From Methanosarcinales archaeon ex4572_44 (GTDB taxonomy: Archaea > Halobacteriota > Methanosarcinia > Methanosarcinales > EX4572-44), in NCBI GenBank assembly GCA_002254825.2, contig NJEL02000040.1, positions 11,868 to 17,165 on the forward strand: a stretch of 5,298 bases of DNA, given 5' to 3'. Positions 4,895-5,298 of this stretch are shown here, piece after piece (the first letter of the stretch is position 1; each line of letters opens with the position of its first letter). The position numbers and the translations under genes are program-made. The notes under the pieces were generated by a model. It did not search any database, was not told the DNA's origin, and was given only the letters and a program-made list of their open reading frames with translations.

Positions 4895-4930
4895 CTAACG
4901 TTTGCCATTCAACGAAGGTATGATTCACGA

Positions 4931-5298
4931 ATGTTCACAAAGATTCTCTATCCAACAGACTTCTCTGATTGTTCAAAGAAGGCTCTGGAGTATGTTAAAA
5001 AACTGAAAGAAGCCGGGACCAGGGAGGTGATCGTGTTTCATGTAATCGATGAACGAGATATCAGGACGGTATCCGGCAGCATAGTATGGCTCGAAGAGAC
5101 GGCTGAGGAGCAACTGAGTGCGATCAAGGAGGAACTTGTTGATGCGGGCATGAAAACGAGTGTCAGACTCGTAAGAGGCATACCGTTCAAAGAGATACTC
5201 AGGATCGATGAAACGGAGGAGGATATCTCTCTGATCGTGATCGGATCACACGGGAAGAGCAACGTCAAGGAGATGCTTCTTGGCTCTGTCTCTGAGAA
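4931..5298 (+). CDS. Universal stress protein, UspA family (3' end outside window)
   Basis: The frame starts at ATG 4931 and stays open to the window end, giving 122 residues of an expected 140-150. It begins MFTKILYPTDFSDCSKKALE, the normal UspA opening with the conserved Asp at residue 10, then EVIVFHVID (strand beta2). The nucleotide-binding motif G-x2-G-x9-G-S is complete: GSHG at 105-108 and GS at 118-119, so it is likely of the ATP-binding type. These small cytoplasmic alpha/beta proteins form dimers and are linked to stress survival; the exact role is not predictable from sequence. GAAGGT (4914-4919) is a weak Shine-Dalgarno 11 bases before the ATG. The broken ArsR gene reads in the opposite direction from about 4894, so the two share a promoter region. 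No clear TATA box was seen. Confidence 0.92.
   Translation, partial: MFTKILYPTDFSDCSKKALEYVKKLKEAGTREVIVFHVIDERDIRTVSGSIVWLEETAEEQLSAIKEELVDAGMKTSVRLVRGIPFKEILRIDETEEDISLIVIGSHGKSNVKEMLLGSVSE

Noticed and set aside
5038..5268. 76-residue - strand ORF
   Set aside because: It lies opposite the universal stress protein, whose nucleotide-binding motif shows the + strand is the coding one.
1..5298. CRISPR array, tRNA, rRNA, integrase or transposase
   Set aside because: Looked for because of the repeat-flanked segment; no regularly spaced repeats, cloverleaf, or recombinase signature was found.

Overview
The window looks like a chromosomal piece of an F420-using archaeon. The evidence is an FrhB-type (coenzyme F420) subunit paired with an archaeal-type FMN glutamate synthase, a TATA box placed for a nearly leaderless transcript, and a GSI-alpha-like glutamine synthetase. 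A methanogen or anaerobic methane/alkane oxidiser (ANME / Methanophagales / Syntrophoarchaeum-like) is my inference. No marker in the window settles the lineage.

Layout. Bases 1-522 (+) are the 3' part of a glutamine synthetase gene (glnA). Its last conserved codons run into a foreign 41-residue tail. Bases 400-1250 are AT-rich and hold decayed genes: a truncated GNAT-type acetyltransferase (531-842) whose start is disturbed by a 22-bp tandem duplication, and a small unidentified membrane-type ORF (980-1171). Bases 1276-3987 (-) are a tight two-gene operon: an Fe-S-rich FrhB-like protein (3987-2890), then after 21 bp an FMN glutamate synthase (2868-1276). A strong hairpin plus U-tract overlaps the stop codon of the second gene. 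Bases 4149-4326 carry a second copy of the glnA 3' end, the last 84 bp of the repeat being identical to the first, followed by a GS-like C-terminal end. Bases 4327-4565 hold short ORF remnants and inverted repeats. Bases 4566-4894 (-) are an ArsR-type regulator with an arsenite-type CVC motif, broken by one frameshift. From 4931 (+) a universal stress protein gene runs off the window.

How it fits together. Glutamine synthetase and glutamate synthase form the GS/GOGAT ammonia-assimilation pair. The FrhB-like partner suggests that the glutamate synthase takes its electrons from F420H2 rather than NAD(P)H or ferredoxin. The operon lies between two direct copies of the glnA 3' end, so the whole 400-4150 segment may have been inserted at, or duplicated from, that site. 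The many broken genes around it (GNAT, the small ORF, the glnA fragment, ArsR) mark this as a rearranged region. I see no integrase, transposase, tRNA, rRNA or CRISPR array.
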